From Modestobacter versicolor (GTDB taxonomy: Bacteria; Actinomycetota; Actinomycetes; Mycobacteriales; Geodermatophilaceae), in NCBI RefSeq assembly GCF_014195485.1, contig NZ_JACIBU010000001.1, positions 1,798,001-1,862,000 on the forward strand: DNA of 64,000 nt. The letters are read 5' to 3'. A program made the position numbers and the translations under genes. This document shows, one piece after another, positions 16,287 to 24,888 of the stretch. Below the pieces are notes generated by a model. It was not told the DNA's origin and did no database searches. It worked only from the letters and a program-made list of their open reading frames with translations. The number at the start of each line of letters is the position of its first letter. Position 1 is the stretch's first letter.

Positions 16287-17252
16287 TCAGAGGTCGAGGA
16301 CGAGGCGGGGGCCGGCGGCGCGGGAGACGCAGATCATCATCGCGGTGTCCTCCGCCTGCTCGGCCGGGGTGAACACCGAGTCGCGGTGCTCGACCGGGCC
16401 CTCCAGCACCGGCGTCTCGCACGTGCCGCAGGTGCCCACCCGGCACGACGAGAGGACGACGACCCCCGCGCCGGCGACGGCGTCGAGCACCGACTCCCCC
16501 GGCTCCACGGTGACCGTCTCCCCCGACAGCGCCAGCTCGACCTCGAAGGGCTCGGTCCACACCGGCTCGCCGAACTCCTTGGCCTCGAACCGCTCGGTGT
16601 GCAGCGCCTGCGCCGGCCAGCTCGCCGCCGCCGCCTCGACCGCGTCGATCAGCCGGGTCGGGCCGCAGACGTAGACGGCGGTGTCGGTGCGCGGCTCGGC
16701 GAGCAGGGCGGCGACGTCGAGCCGGGCGCCCTCGTCGGCGGCGTGCACCCGGACCCGGTCGGGGTGGGCGGCGGCCAGCTCGGCGGCGAACGCCATGGTG
16801 CTCCTCGACCGGCCGGCGTGGTCCAGCGTCCAGTCGGCCCCGGCCTCCTCGGCGGCGGCGACCATCGCGCGCAGCGGCGTGATCCCGATCCCGCCGGCCA
16901 CGAAGCGGTAGCGGGTGCCCGGGGTGACCTCGAAGGCGAAGTGGTTGCGCGGACCGCGCACCCGCAGCCGGTCGCCCACCGCGACCTCGTCGTGCAGCGC
17001 GACCGACCCGCCCCGGCCGGCCTCCTCGCGGAGCACCGCCACCCGCCAGCGGGACCGGTCGGCGGCGTCGCCGCACAGCGAGTACTGCCGCTCCAGGCCG
17101 GGGCGCAGCAGCACGTCGACGTGCGATCCGGGGGTCCAGGCGGGCAGGTCGCGGCCGTTGTGGGCGACCAGGTCGAGGGCGACGACGCCGTCGGCGAGGT
17201 CGGTGCGGGCGGCGACGACGAGGTCGCGTTCGACGTCGGAGAAGAAGCTCAC
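16287..17252 (-). CDS. VanB-type oxidoreductase (FMN/FAD, NAD and 2Fe-2S domains)
   Basis: The 321-residue protein has three domains: a ferredoxin-reductase flavin domain (RQYSLCGD), a NAD-binding domain (GGIGITPLRAM) and a C-terminal plant-type 2Fe-2S ferredoxin with CRVGTCGTC and a final MMICVS cysteine. This is the phthalate dioxygenase reductase/VanB layout, and the natural partner is the Rieske oxygenase at 8085. I prefer the GTG here because CAGAAT lies seven bases upstream (leaderless pattern); a GTG six codons upstream is the alternative. The gene is divergent from the second flavin oxidase. Confidence 0.9.
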   Translation of the reverse strand: MSFFSDVERDLVVAARTDLADGVVALDLVAHNGRDLPAWTPGSHVDVLLRPGLERQYSLCGDAADRSRWRVAVLREEAGRGGSVALHDEVAVGDRLRVRGPRNHFAFEVTPGTRYRFVAGGIGITPLRAMVAAAEEAGADWTLDHAGRSRSTMAFAAELAAAHPDRVRVHAADEGARLDVAALLAEPRTDTAVYVCGPTRLIDAVEAAAASWPAQALHTERFEAKEFGEPVWTEPFEVELALSGETVTVEPGESVLDAVAGAGVVVLSSCRVGTCGTCETPVLEGPVEHRDSVFTPAEQAEDTAMMICVSRAAGPRLVLDL

Positions 17253-17303
17253 CGGCGGGATTCTGCACACGGATCGGACCGGCGACAGCGATGACCCGAA
17301 GAG

Positions 17304-17319
17304 GTCACACGGCCGTAAC
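17304..17319 (+). promoter_or_regulatory. GlnR-like box in the divergent promoter of reductase and flavin oxidase
   Basis: GTCAC-ACGGCC-GTAAC is an exact GTnAC-n6-GnAAC match and ends 24 bp before the GTG at 17343. Read the other way it gives GTTAC-n6-GTGAC, a weaker site for the reductase gene. Confidence 0.68.
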
Positions 17320-17342
17320 GGCAGCCGGTTACCAAGAGCAGC

Positions 17343-18686
17343 GTGACCCTCTCCGTCTCACCGCCGTCCTCCGCCGTGATCGCCGAACTGGAGGCGGAGC
17401 TCACCGCGCTGCTGGGTGCCCGCAACGTCACCAGCGAGCTGCGCGCCCGCGAGCGGGCCTCCGTCGACGGCGGCCGGATGAGCCCGATCATCAGCGAGCT
17501 GCTGCCGCTCGGGCTGGCCGACCTCGTCGCGTTCCCGACCACGGCCGAGCAGATCGGCGAGGCCGTGGCCGCCGCCGTCCGGCACGGGGTGCCGGTGACC
17601 CCGCGCGGCAAGGGCACCGGCAACTACGGGCAGGGCATCCCGATGGCCGGCGGGCTGGTGCTCGACCTGTCCCGGGCGCGGGCCGTCGTCGAGGTGGCCG
17701 AGGGCCTGATCACCGCCGAGGCGGGGACGCCGATGGTCACCCTCGAGCGGGCCGCGCACGCCACCGGCCAGCAGCTGTGGATGTACCCCTCGACCGCGCA
17801 GTCCTCGATCGGCGGCTTCCTCGCCGGCGGCTCCGGCGGCACCGGCAGCATCGTGCACGGCACCAACGACGCCGGCTTCGTCGCCGCCCTGGACGTCGTC
17901 CACGGCACCGGCTCCCCCGAGCTGGTCCACGTCGAGGGCGAGGAGGCGCAGCGGTTCGTGCACAACTACGGCACCGCCGGGATCATCGCCCGGGCCACCG
18001 TGCGGCTCGAGCCGCTGCAGGACTGGCGCGGGGTCTACGCCAGCTTCCCCGACTTCCGCAGCGCCCAGTCGGTGCTGCGCGCGCTCGGCGCGCTGGAGCC
18101 GCGGCCCCGGCTGGTGTCCGCCGACACCCCGGAGATGACCGCCACGCTGCCGCCGGACCCGGCGTTCCCGGAGGGCCGGGCGAGCGTCCGGGTCATCGCC
18201 GACGCGCGCACCGTGACCCGGGCGGCCGAGATCGTCGAGGCCGGGGGCGGACGGGTCGAGGACGTCCGCGAGGGCGCCCAGACGGCGCTGTCGCTGAGCA
18301 TGCTCAGCTACAACCACCCCATCGAGTGGCTGCAGAAGAGCGCGCCGGGCGTCTACTTCCACGTCGAGGTCTCCGGTGCCGCGCTCATCGACCGGGTCGA
18401 CGAGGTGCACGCCGTCTACGAGGGCGGGCTGCTGCACCAGGAGATCGGGCACACCGGCCCGATCGGCATGCTGGCCGGGGTCTACCGCAGCCCGGAGCAG
18501 GTGCTCGACGGCATCCGGGCACTGGGCGAGCTGGGCGTGGGCGTGCACAACCCGCACCAGTGGAACGTCGACTTCCAGCTGGGCCGCACGCTGGAGACGG
18601 CGGCGACCACCGACCCGCAGGGGCTGCTGAACCCCGGCAAGCTCAACCCCGGCTACGACGGCCCCACCAAGGGCGCGATCCGGTGA
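17343..18686 (+). CDS. FAD-linked oxidase, GlcD/FAD_binding_4 type (paralogue of the 6642 gene)
   Basis: In this 447-residue protein the FAD domain has PVTPRGKGTGNYGQ and GGFLAGGSGGTGSI, and the C-terminus ends DPQGLLNPGKLNPG. Similarity to the gene at 6642 runs through the FAD loops and the ITAEAGT segment, so the two arose by duplication. They may act on successive hydroxylated intermediates or form one complex. The GTG start is preceded by the GlnR-like box at the standard distance; the -10-like TACCAA is weak. Confidence 0.9.
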   Translation: MTLSVSPPSSAVIAELEAELTALLGARNVTSELRARERASVDGGRMSPIISELLPLGLADLVAFPTTAEQIGEAVAAAVRHGVPVTPRGKGTGNYGQGIPMAGGLVLDLSRARAVVEVAEGLITAEAGTPMVTLERAAHATGQQLWMYPSTAQSSIGGFLAGGSGGTGSIVHGTNDAGFVAALDVVHGTGSPELVHVEGEEAQRFVHNYGTAGIIARATVRLEPLQDWRGVYASFPDFRSAQSVLRALGALEPRPRLVSADTPEMTATLPPDPAFPEGRASVRVIADARTVTRAAEIVEAGGGRVEDVREGAQTALSLSMLSYNHPIEWLQKSAPGVYFHVEVSGAALIDRVDEVHAVYEGGLLHQEIGHTGPIGMLAGVYRSPEQVLDGIRALGELGVGVHNPHQWNVDFQLGRTLETAATTDPQGLLNPGKLNPGYDGPTKGAIR

Positions 18687-19291
18687 GCGCGGCGGTCGAG
18701 CTGTTCGACCTGCACGCCGACGGGACGCCCCCCGCCGACCCGCTGGTGCTGGCCCGCGAGTGGCTGCCCGGCGACGACGAGCCCGAGCGGCCGCAGGTCA
18801 CCCTGGGCACGGTGGGCACCGACGGGTGGCCGGACGCCCGCACCGTGCTGCTGACCGCCTTCGACGAGACCGGCTTCGCCTTCCACACCTCGGCGGCGAG
18901 CCGGAAGGTGGCCGAGCTGGCCGCGCTCCCCCGGGCCAGCATGGTCGTGCTGTGGCCCGGCTCCACCCGGCAGCTGGTGCTCCGGGGCGACGTCGTGCCG
19001 GACGCCGAGGAGTCCGTCGCGGCGGCGTGGGCGTCCCGCTCGGACCACCTGCGCCAGCTGGCCTGGTGCAACACCGACGAGCTCGCGTCGCTCCCCCGGG
19101 CCGAGCGGCAGCAGCGGTGGGCGGCCTGGGCCGCGGCGAACCCGGCGCCCGGCCAGGCCGGCAGCTGGGTGGGCTACCGGCTGCAGCCGCGGGAGCTCAC
19201 CTTCTGGGCGGGCGGGTACGACGCGGCGAGCCGGCGCCTGCAGTACACCCGGGCCGGCGGCGGCTGGCGCTGGCAGCACCTGGCCGGCTGA
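18683..19291 (+). CDS. Pyridoxamine-5'-phosphate-oxidase-like flavoprotein
   Basis: The 202-residue protein has the split-barrel FMN fold of PdxH: ARTVLLTAFDETGFAFHT and SRKVAELAALPRASMV in the N-terminal half, and the C-terminal dimerisation part with an aromatic RELTFWAGG. The GTG overlaps the stop of the flavin oxidase by three bases, so it belongs to that operon. PdxH itself oxidises pyridoxine phosphate, but an operon-linked paralogue may act on another ring compound. Confidence 0.85.
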   Translation: MSAAVELFDLHADGTPPADPLVLAREWLPGDDEPERPQVTLGTVGTDGWPDARTVLLTAFDETGFAFHTSAASRKVAELAALPRASMVVLWPGSTRQLVLRGDVVPDAEESVAAAWASRSDHLRQLAWCNTDELASLPRAERQQRWAAWAAANPAPGQAGSWVGYRLQPRELTFWAGGYDAASRRLQYTRAGGGWRWQHLAG

Positions 19292-19344
19292 GGAACCGTC
19301 CGCCTCGGGACCGGATCGGCCGGATGAGGTCTACCGTCGCCAGC

Positions 19345-20082
19345 ATGGCCGCCTCACACACGGGCTCGGGCCACACCGGGCTGCACGACGTCCCGCACGC
19401 CGCCCATGACCTCGGCGCGGTGATGAGTCGCATCGCCCGCACGCTGCAGCAGGAGCACGGCGACGTCCCGGCGACGCTGGAGTCGATCACCTCCGCCGCC
19501 GTGCGCACCGTGCCCGGCGCCGACTGGGCCAGCGTCAGCCTGGTCAGCGGCCGGAAGGTCTCCTCCCAGGCGCCCACCGACGACCGCACGACCCAGCTCG
19601 ACGCGCTGCAGACCGAGGCAGGCCAGGGCCCGTGCCTCGATGCCCTGCGCGAGGAGCAGACGGTCCGGGTGACCGACTTCGCCACCGAGGAGCGCTGGCC
19701 GGCCTTCGCCGCCGCGGCCGTCGGGCTCGGGGTCGGCAGCCTGCTGAGCTTCCAGCTGTTCACCGACGGCGACAACCTCGGGGCGCTCAACCTCTACGCC
19801 GGCCACCCGGACGCGTTCGACGAGGAGGCCGAGACGGTGGGCCAGGTGTTCGCCTCGCACGCCGCCATCGCCCTGTCCGCCGCCCGGCAGGAGCGCAACC
19901 TGCGGGCGGCGATCGACCGGCGCGACCTCATCGGCCAGGCCAAGGGGATCCTGATGGAGCGGCACCGGCTCACCGCGGTGCAGGCGTTCGCGGTGCTGGT
20001 GGAGGCCTCCAGCACCACGAACCGCAAGCTCTTCGACGTCGCCGACGAGCTCACCAGCACCGGGATCATGCCCCCCGGCTGA
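19345..20082 (+). CDS. GAF-ANTAR transcription antitermination regulator
   Basis: In this 245-residue protein a GAF sensor domain spans about 30-175, followed by an ANTAR RNA-binding domain (IGQAKGILMERHRLTAVQAF, then NRKLFDVADEL). ANTAR proteins bind paired hexanucleotide-loop hairpins and prevent termination. The ATG is chosen because TACCGT lies seven bases upstream without a Shine-Dalgarno; an upstream in-frame ATG is less likely. The only other ANTAR sequence here is the remnant near 63300. Confidence 0.9.
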   Translation: MAASHTGSGHTGLHDVPHAAHDLGAVMSRIARTLQQEHGDVPATLESITSAAVRTVPGADWASVSLVSGRKVSSQAPTDDRTTQLDALQTEAGQGPCLDALREEQTVRVTDFATEERWPAFAAAAVGLGVGSLLSFQLFTDGDNLGALNLYAGHPDAFDEEAETVGQVFASHAAIALSAARQERNLRAAIDRRDLIGQAKGILMERHRLTAVQAFAVLVEASSTTNRKLFDVADELTSTGIMPPG

Positions 20083-20100
20083 GCGGTCAGCGCTGGGCGG

Positions 20101-21132
20101 TCAGCGCTGCGCCGGCGGCACCCAGCCGATGGCCGGGGCGACGTGCCGGGTCACCGTCTCGAGCAGGCGGGCGTTGTACTCGACGCCGAGCATGTTCGGC
20201 ACGGTCAGCAGCAGGGTGTCGGCGTCCCGGACGGCGGCGTCCTTGGACAGCTCCTCGGCCAGCTGGTCGGGCTCGCCGACGTAGCTCTTGCCGAACCGCG
20301 ACCGGGCGCCGTCCAGGTAGCCCACCTGGTCCTCGCCGGTCTCGCTGCCGAAGTACTGCCGGTCCAGGTCGCTGGTGATCGGCATGACGCTGCGGCTCAC
20401 CGAGACCCGCGGCTCGCGCTCCCAGCCGGCGTCGGCCCAGGCCGCGCGGTACAGCGCGATCTGCTCGGCCTGCAGCTCGTCGAAGGGCACGCCGGTGTCC
20501 TCGGACAGCAACGTGGAGCTCATCAGGTTCATCCCCTGCTGCGCCGTCCACACCGCGGTGCCCCGGGTGCCCGACCCCCACCAGATGCGCTCGCGCAGCC
20601 CCGGGGACTGCGGCTGCACGGCGAGCCGGCCGGAGGCCCCGCCGGTCATCCGCGGGTCGGCGTCCACGACGGTCGCACCGCTGATCGCGGCCAGGAACAG
20701 CGCGGTCTTCTCCCGGGCCAGCTGGCCGTCCTCGGCGCCGGACGGCGGGACGTAGCCGAACGCCTCCGAGCCGCGCAGCGCGGTCTCCGGTGATCCCCGG
20801 CTCACGCCGAGCTGGAGCCGCTCGCCGCTGAGCAGGTCGGCGGCCGCGGCCTCCTCGGCCATGTACAGCGGGTTCTCGTAGCGCATGTCGATGATCCCGG
20901 TGCCCAGCTCGATGCGGCTGGTGCGCATCGCCATGGCGGTCAGCAGCGGGAACGGCGAGGCGAGCTGCCGGGCGAAGTGGTGCACCCGCACGTAGGCCCC
21001 GTCGACCCCCAGCTCCTCGGCGGCGACCGCCAGCTCCACGCTCTGCACCAGGGCGTCCCGCCCGGTCCGCACCTGCGAGCCCGGGATGGGCTGCCAGTGC
21101 CCGAAGGACAGGAACCCGATCCGCTTCTCCAC
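20101..21132 (-). CDS. LLM-class (luciferase-like) flavin-dependent oxidoreductase
   Basis: The 343-residue luciferase-like TIM barrel shows GVDGAYVRVHHFARQ at the usual histidine segment near residue 50 and LGVSRGSPETALRG in the middle. Enzymes of this class use FMN or F420; fbiC at 35283 shows that F420 is made. The GTG is preceded by GAGAGG. A 13-bp sequence (GCGGTCAGCGCTG) occurs twice around its stop codon, at 20083 and 20097, duplicating the stop. The substrate is not evident. Confidence 0.88.
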   Translation of the reverse strand: MEKRIGFLSFGHWQPIPGSQVRTGRDALVQSVELAVAAEELGVDGAYVRVHHFARQLASPFPLLTAMAMRTSRIELGTGIIDMRYENPLYMAEEAAAADLLSGERLQLGVSRGSPETALRGSEAFGYVPPSGAEDGQLAREKTALFLAAISGATVVDADPRMTGGASGRLAVQPQSPGLRERIWWGSGTRGTAVWTAQQGMNLMSSTLLSEDTGVPFDELQAEQIALYRAAWADAGWEREPRVSVSRSVMPITSDLDRQYFGSETGEDQVGYLDGARSRFGKSYVGEPDQLAEELSKDAAVRDADTLLLTVPNMLGVEYNARLLETVTRHVAPAIGWVPPAQR

Positions 21133-21262
21133 GGTCCACACCTCTCGTCGTCTGCCCCCGCGACAGCGTCGGCGCAGCTCGCGGTGTTCCCCGGGGATGA
21201 CGCGGGCCGGTGCCGGTGTTGCCCGCTGTGAACAGGGACACACGAGCCGAAGGAGCAAGCAC

Positions 21263-21568
21263 ATGCGCGCCACCGTCGGGGGCACCGTCATCGCCGAGGC
21301 CCCGGAGTCCGAGCTCGTCCGCATCGAGGGCAACTGGTACTTCCCGCCGTCGGCGATCACGCCGGGGGCCCTCACCGAGAGCCCGACGCCCTACACCTGC
21401 CCGTGGAAGGGCGCTGCCCAGTACTGGGACGTCGTCACGCCGGACGGCACCACCAAGGACGGCGCCTGGAGCTACCCGGAGATCAAGCCGTCGGCCGTCG
21501 AGCGGGTGGGCACCGACTTCGCCGGCTACGTCGCCTTCTCCCCGGGCGTGACCGTCGCCGAGGGCTGA
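21263..21568 (+). CDS. DUF427-domain protein
   Basis: The 101-residue protein matches the DUF427 fold, with the typical NWYFPPSAI, TYCPWKG-like TPYTCPWKGAAQYW and AWSYPEIKP segments. The ATG has a clear AAGGAG eight bases upstream. Function is unknown. It stands alone, divergent from the luciferase-like gene. Confidence 0.9.
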   Translation: MRATVGGTVIAEAPESELVRIEGNWYFPPSAITPGALTESPTPYTCPWKGAAQYWDVVTPDGTTKDGAWSYPEIKPSAVERVGTDFAGYVAFSPGVTVAEG

Positions 21569-21671
21569 GCGCCGCGGTGCCCGGCCGGAGGGTCGGCCGG
21601 GCACGTCGCCGACGCGGCGCACGGCGAGCGCTCTCGGCTGACGGGTGACACGCCCGGGCGCCGGGCGCGCC

Positions 21672-21705
21672 GGGGCGGGTCTGGCGTGTCGCGCCAGACC
21701 GCCCC
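21672..21705. promoter_or_regulatory. Long near-perfect inverted repeat upstream of the STAS gene
   Basis: Arms of 15 and 14 bases (GGGGCGGGTCTGGCG and its complement lacking one C) flank TGTCG. It could be the DUF427 terminator or an operator, as a -10-like TACCGT follows directly. The STAS leader would then be about 110 bases, C/G-rich, with no gene seen in it. Confidence 0.55.
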
Positions 21706-21825
21706 TACCGTCGTCGGCGAGTCGAGCACCGGCTCCCCCGCGCCGGCGCGTGACCCGCCGAGCCGCCCGCGCACCCCGCCGCCCGCGCACTCCGCCACCC
21801 GCGCACCCCGCCACCCAGGAGCCCC

Positions 21826-22275
21826 GTGGTCCCCTCGTCCTCCTCGCCCGTCCCCTCGTCGATCGCGCCGCTGTCGGTCTCGGTCGACCTCTCCCGCGCC
21901 TCGGTGCGGGTGGCCGGTGAGCTCGACCGCGACACCGGTCACCACCTGCTCGACGCCGTCACCGTGCTGACCGCCCGACCGGAGCGGCGCTGGCGGGTGG
22001 ACACCTCGGGCGTGACGTTCTGCGACGTCGGCGGGGTGCGCGCGCTCAGCGACGCCCACGCCCTGGCCGTCGCGCACGGCCGCAGCCTCCGGCTGGTGCG
22101 CACCAGCCGGCCGGTCGACCGGCTGGTCGAGCTGCTCGGGCGCGAGCGGGTGTTCCCCTCCCCCGACGCCGAGGCGCCCCGGTGCGACGCGGTCCGCGCC
22201 CCGTCCGTCCGCCGCCAGGCAGCGCCGGCGACCTGGGTGCGGCACGTCCGGTGTGGCACAACGGGAACCGTGTGA
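21826..22275 (+). CDS. STAS-domain protein (anti-anti-sigma factor-like)
   Basis: The 149-residue protein has a STAS domain at about 15-110. The hallmark loop, usually D-S-S-G with a phosphorylatable serine, reads FCDVGGVRAL, so the serine is missing. The last 40 residues are basic and outside the fold. The GTG has CCAGGAG upstream. It may bind an anti-sigma factor constitutively or a non-protein ligand. It sits 78 bases upstream of the GGDEF-EAL gene. Confidence 0.85.
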   Translation: MVPSSSSPVPSSIAPLSVSVDLSRASVRVAGELDRDTGHHLLDAVTVLTARPERRWRVDTSGVTFCDVGGVRALSDAHALAVAHGRSLRLVRTSRPVDRLVELLGRERVFPSPDAEAPRCDAVRAPSVRRQAAPATWVRHVRCGTTGTV

Positions 22276-22353
22276 CCGGAGGGTCGATCAGTCACCGAAC
22301 GTGACGGCACGAACACGTGTCGACGGCCCGGGTTCCCGGGTTGACGGCTCCGG

Positions 22354-24822
22354 ATGAGCCACGCTGTCCCGGTGACCACCACCGCCCCCGAGTCGTCGGG
22401 CGCCTCCGGGCCCACCGGCAGTGCCGGGCAGCGGCTGCGCGCGGCCGACGTGCTGCTGGCCGACCGGGGTCAGCTCTTCCGTGCCCTGTTCCTCTCCGCA
22501 CCCGTCGCCAAGGCCGTCGTCGACCCGGCCGGCCGGCTGCTCGTCGTGAACCCGGCGATGTGCGAGCTGACCGGCCGGAGCTCCGCCGAGCTCGTCGGCC
22601 GCCACCTGGACCTGCTCACCCACCCCGACGACGTCCCGCTCGAGGACCGCGCCACCGAGCACGTGCCCGGCACCGCGCTGCTGGACCCGCAGCTGGAGGT
22701 CGTCGGTGAGCGCCGGCTGCGCCGCGCGGACGGCGAGAGCATCTGGGTGCACCAGTCCCAGGACCTCGTGCACCGCACCAACGGCGAGCCGCAGTTCGTG
22801 GTGCTCACCCTGGTCGACGTCACCGACCGCCGGCGCGCCGAGGAGGACCTGGTCCGCCGGGCGTTCACTGACCCGCTGACCGGGCTGCCCAACCGCCGTG
22901 CGCTCACCGAGCGGCTGCAGCACGCGCTGGCCGCCTCCCGCCGTCGCGGCACCCTGGTCGGGCTGCTGCACCTGGACCTCGACCGGTTCACCGCGGTCAA
23001 CGACTCCCTCGGCCACGAGGGTGGCGACCAGCTGCTGTGCCAGGTCGCCGACCGGCTGCGCTGGAGCACCCGGGTCGAGGACACCGCCGTCCGCTTCGGC
23101 GCCGACGAGTTCCTCGTGCTGGCCGACGAGGTCGAGGACGTCGAGGCGCTGCGCACGCTGGCCGACCGCCTGCTCGGCGTGCTCGACGAGCCGTTCCACG
23201 TGCACGACCGGGAGATCACCCTCTCGGCGAGCGTCGGCATGACGCTGGGCTCGGACCTGGCCCCGGAGGCGCTGCTGCGCCAGGCGCACAGCGCGCTCGC
23301 CCGGGCCAAGGCCAGCGGCGGCCGCGGCCGGGTCGAGGTGCACGACGAGGCGCTCGGCGAGGGCTACGTCGACCAGCTGCAGCTGGAGACCGACCTGCGG
23401 CACGCGCTGGAGGCCGGCGAGCTGCGGCTGTTCTACCAACCGATCGTCGCCCTCTCCGACGAGCACCTGCTCGGCTACGAGGCGCTGATCCGCTGGCAGC
23501 ACCCGACCCGCGGGCTGCTGCCGCCGGGCGCGTTCCTCTCCGCGGCCGAGGACAACCGGCTCACCTCCAGGCTGGGCGCCTGGGTGCTGCACCAGGCCTG
23601 CTGGGACGCCGCCGGCTGGGACTCCGACCTGCGCGTGCACGTGAACATCTCCGCCCGGCACCTCGCCGAGCCGGGGTTCAGCGAGCTGGTCGCCGACGCG
23701 CTGGCCGAGTCCGGGCTCGCCCCGGAGCGGCTGGAGCTGGAGATCACCGAGTCGACGGCGCTGTTCGCCGCCGACGCCACGCTGCACGCGGTCGACACCG
23801 TCACCGAGACCGGCGTGACCCTGGCGCTGGACGACTTCGGCACCGGCTACTCCGCGATCACCGCGCTGCACCGGCTGCCGATCCACACCGTGAAGATCGA
23901 CCGGTCGTTCGTCGCCGACGTCGTCACCGAGCCGGCCACCGCCGCGCTGGTCCAGGGGCTGCTGCAGCTGGGCCAGGGCATGGGGCTGCAGGTGATCGCC
24001 GAGGGCATCGAGGACGGCGAGCAGGCCAGGTGGCTGCGCGAGCACGGCTGCGCGATGGCCCAGGGGTACGCCTTCGGCCGCCCCGCCCCGCTGCCGGCCC
24101 GCGAGCTCGACCAGCTCTCCGTGCCGATCGACCCCGCCGACGTCGTCGATCCGCCGGCACCGCACCTGGGCGCTGGTCCGGACGCCGCGCCGACCGGTGA
24201 GCTGGGCGACCTGGCCGAGGACGAGTGGGGCCCGGAGGCCGACACCGGCCCGACCCTGCGCTCAGCCGCGGTGCCGCAGCTGGACGCCTTCACCCTGCCG
24301 GCGACCGGGGTGCTCCCCGCCCAGCCCGTCGACCCGGGGACGGTCGGCGAGCCGGTCACCGGTGAGCTGCCCGAGCTGGCCGACGGGGCCTTGGTCTCGC
24401 CGGACGACGTCACCGCCCCGGCCGAGGCCGAGCTGCCCTACGAATCGGTCGCGGCGCTGGAGTCCCCGTCGTACTTCGACGCCCGGGGGTCCTTCGACGA
24501 CGCCCCGGCGTACGCGGAGGTTGACGACGAGGACGCCGACGACGAGCCGACCGAGCCCGCCGGACCGACCCCCGGCTTCGACCCGGGCGTGTTCCGGCCG
24601 TCCCGCGCGTTCCTGGAGCTGCGCGAGCTGCTCGCGGCGAACGGTGCGCCGGACACCTCCGCCGTCCCCGAGCCGCGCGAGCCGCTGCAGTTCGGCGACC
24701 TCCGGTCGCTGGCGGCCGACCCGACCGACTTCTCCGGGCTGCGCCCCTGGCTGGAGTCCTTCCAGCAGCGGCTGGGCCCGCCGAGCACCGGCGACCTGCC
24801 GCAGGTCGGCGACCGGGCCTGA
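22354..24822 (+). CDS. PAS-GGDEF-EAL cyclic-di-GMP signalling protein with acidic C-terminal tail
   Basis: The 822-residue soluble protein has PAS at about 50-165, GGDEF at 170-325, EAL at 340-585, then a 230-residue acidic, proline-rich tail. The GGDEF signature is altered to GADEF (RFGADEFLVL). The EAL domain has YEALIRWQ and DDFGTGYS intact, so phosphodiesterase activity is more certain than cyclase activity. No membrane segment is seen. The ATG is used here; a GTG six codons later has CACGCT six bases upstream and could be a leaderless start. Confidence 0.9.
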   Translation: MSHAVPVTTTAPESSGASGPTGSAGQRLRAADVLLADRGQLFRALFLSAPVAKAVVDPAGRLLVVNPAMCELTGRSSAELVGRHLDLLTHPDDVPLEDRATEHVPGTALLDPQLEVVGERRLRRADGESIWVHQSQDLVHRTNGEPQFVVLTLVDVTDRRRAEEDLVRRAFTDPLTGLPNRRALTERLQHALAASRRRGTLVGLLHLDLDRFTAVNDSLGHEGGDQLLCQVADRLRWSTRVEDTAVRFGADEFLVLADEVEDVEALRTLADRLLGVLDEPFHVHDREITLSASVGMTLGSDLAPEALLRQAHSALARAKASGGRGRVEVHDEALGEGYVDQLQLETDLRHALEAGELRLFYQPIVALSDEHLLGYEALIRWQHPTRGLLPPGAFLSAAEDNRLTSRLGAWVLHQACWDAAGWDSDLRVHVNISARHLAEPGFSELVADALAESGLAPERLELEITESTALFAADATLHAVDTVTETGVTLALDDFGTGYSAITALHRLPIHTVKIDRSFVADVVTEPATAALVQGLLQLGQGMGLQVIAEGIEDGEQARWLREHGCAMAQGYAFGRPAPLPARELDQLSVPIDPADVVDPPAPHLGAGPDAAPTGELGDLAEDEWGPEADTGPTLRSAAVPQLDAFTLPATGVLPAQPVDPGTVGEPVTGELPELADGALVSPDDVTAPAEAELPYESVAALESPSYFDARGSFDDAPAYAEVDDEDADDEPTEPAGPTPGFDPGVFRPSRAFLELRELLAANGAPDTSAVPEPREPLQFGDLRSLAADPTDFSGLRPWLESFQQRLGPPSTGDLPQVGDRA

Positions 24823-24827
24823 ACGCG

Positions 24828-24865
24828 GCTCGAGCCGACCGGCAGGTGCGCCGGTCGGCTCGAGC
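24828..24865 (+). terminator. Perfect 16-bp-stem terminator of the GGDEF-EAL gene
   Basis: GCTCGAGCCGACCGGC, a six-base loop and the exact complement start five bases after the stop codon. Confidence 0.8.
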
Positions 24866-24888
24866 GACCGCCCTGGGGCGGAGTGCGG

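Noticed and set aside
20083..20109. Tandem 13-bp repeat at the luciferase-like gene's stop
   Set aside because: Too short and single to be more than a local duplication; mentioned only in the gene entry.
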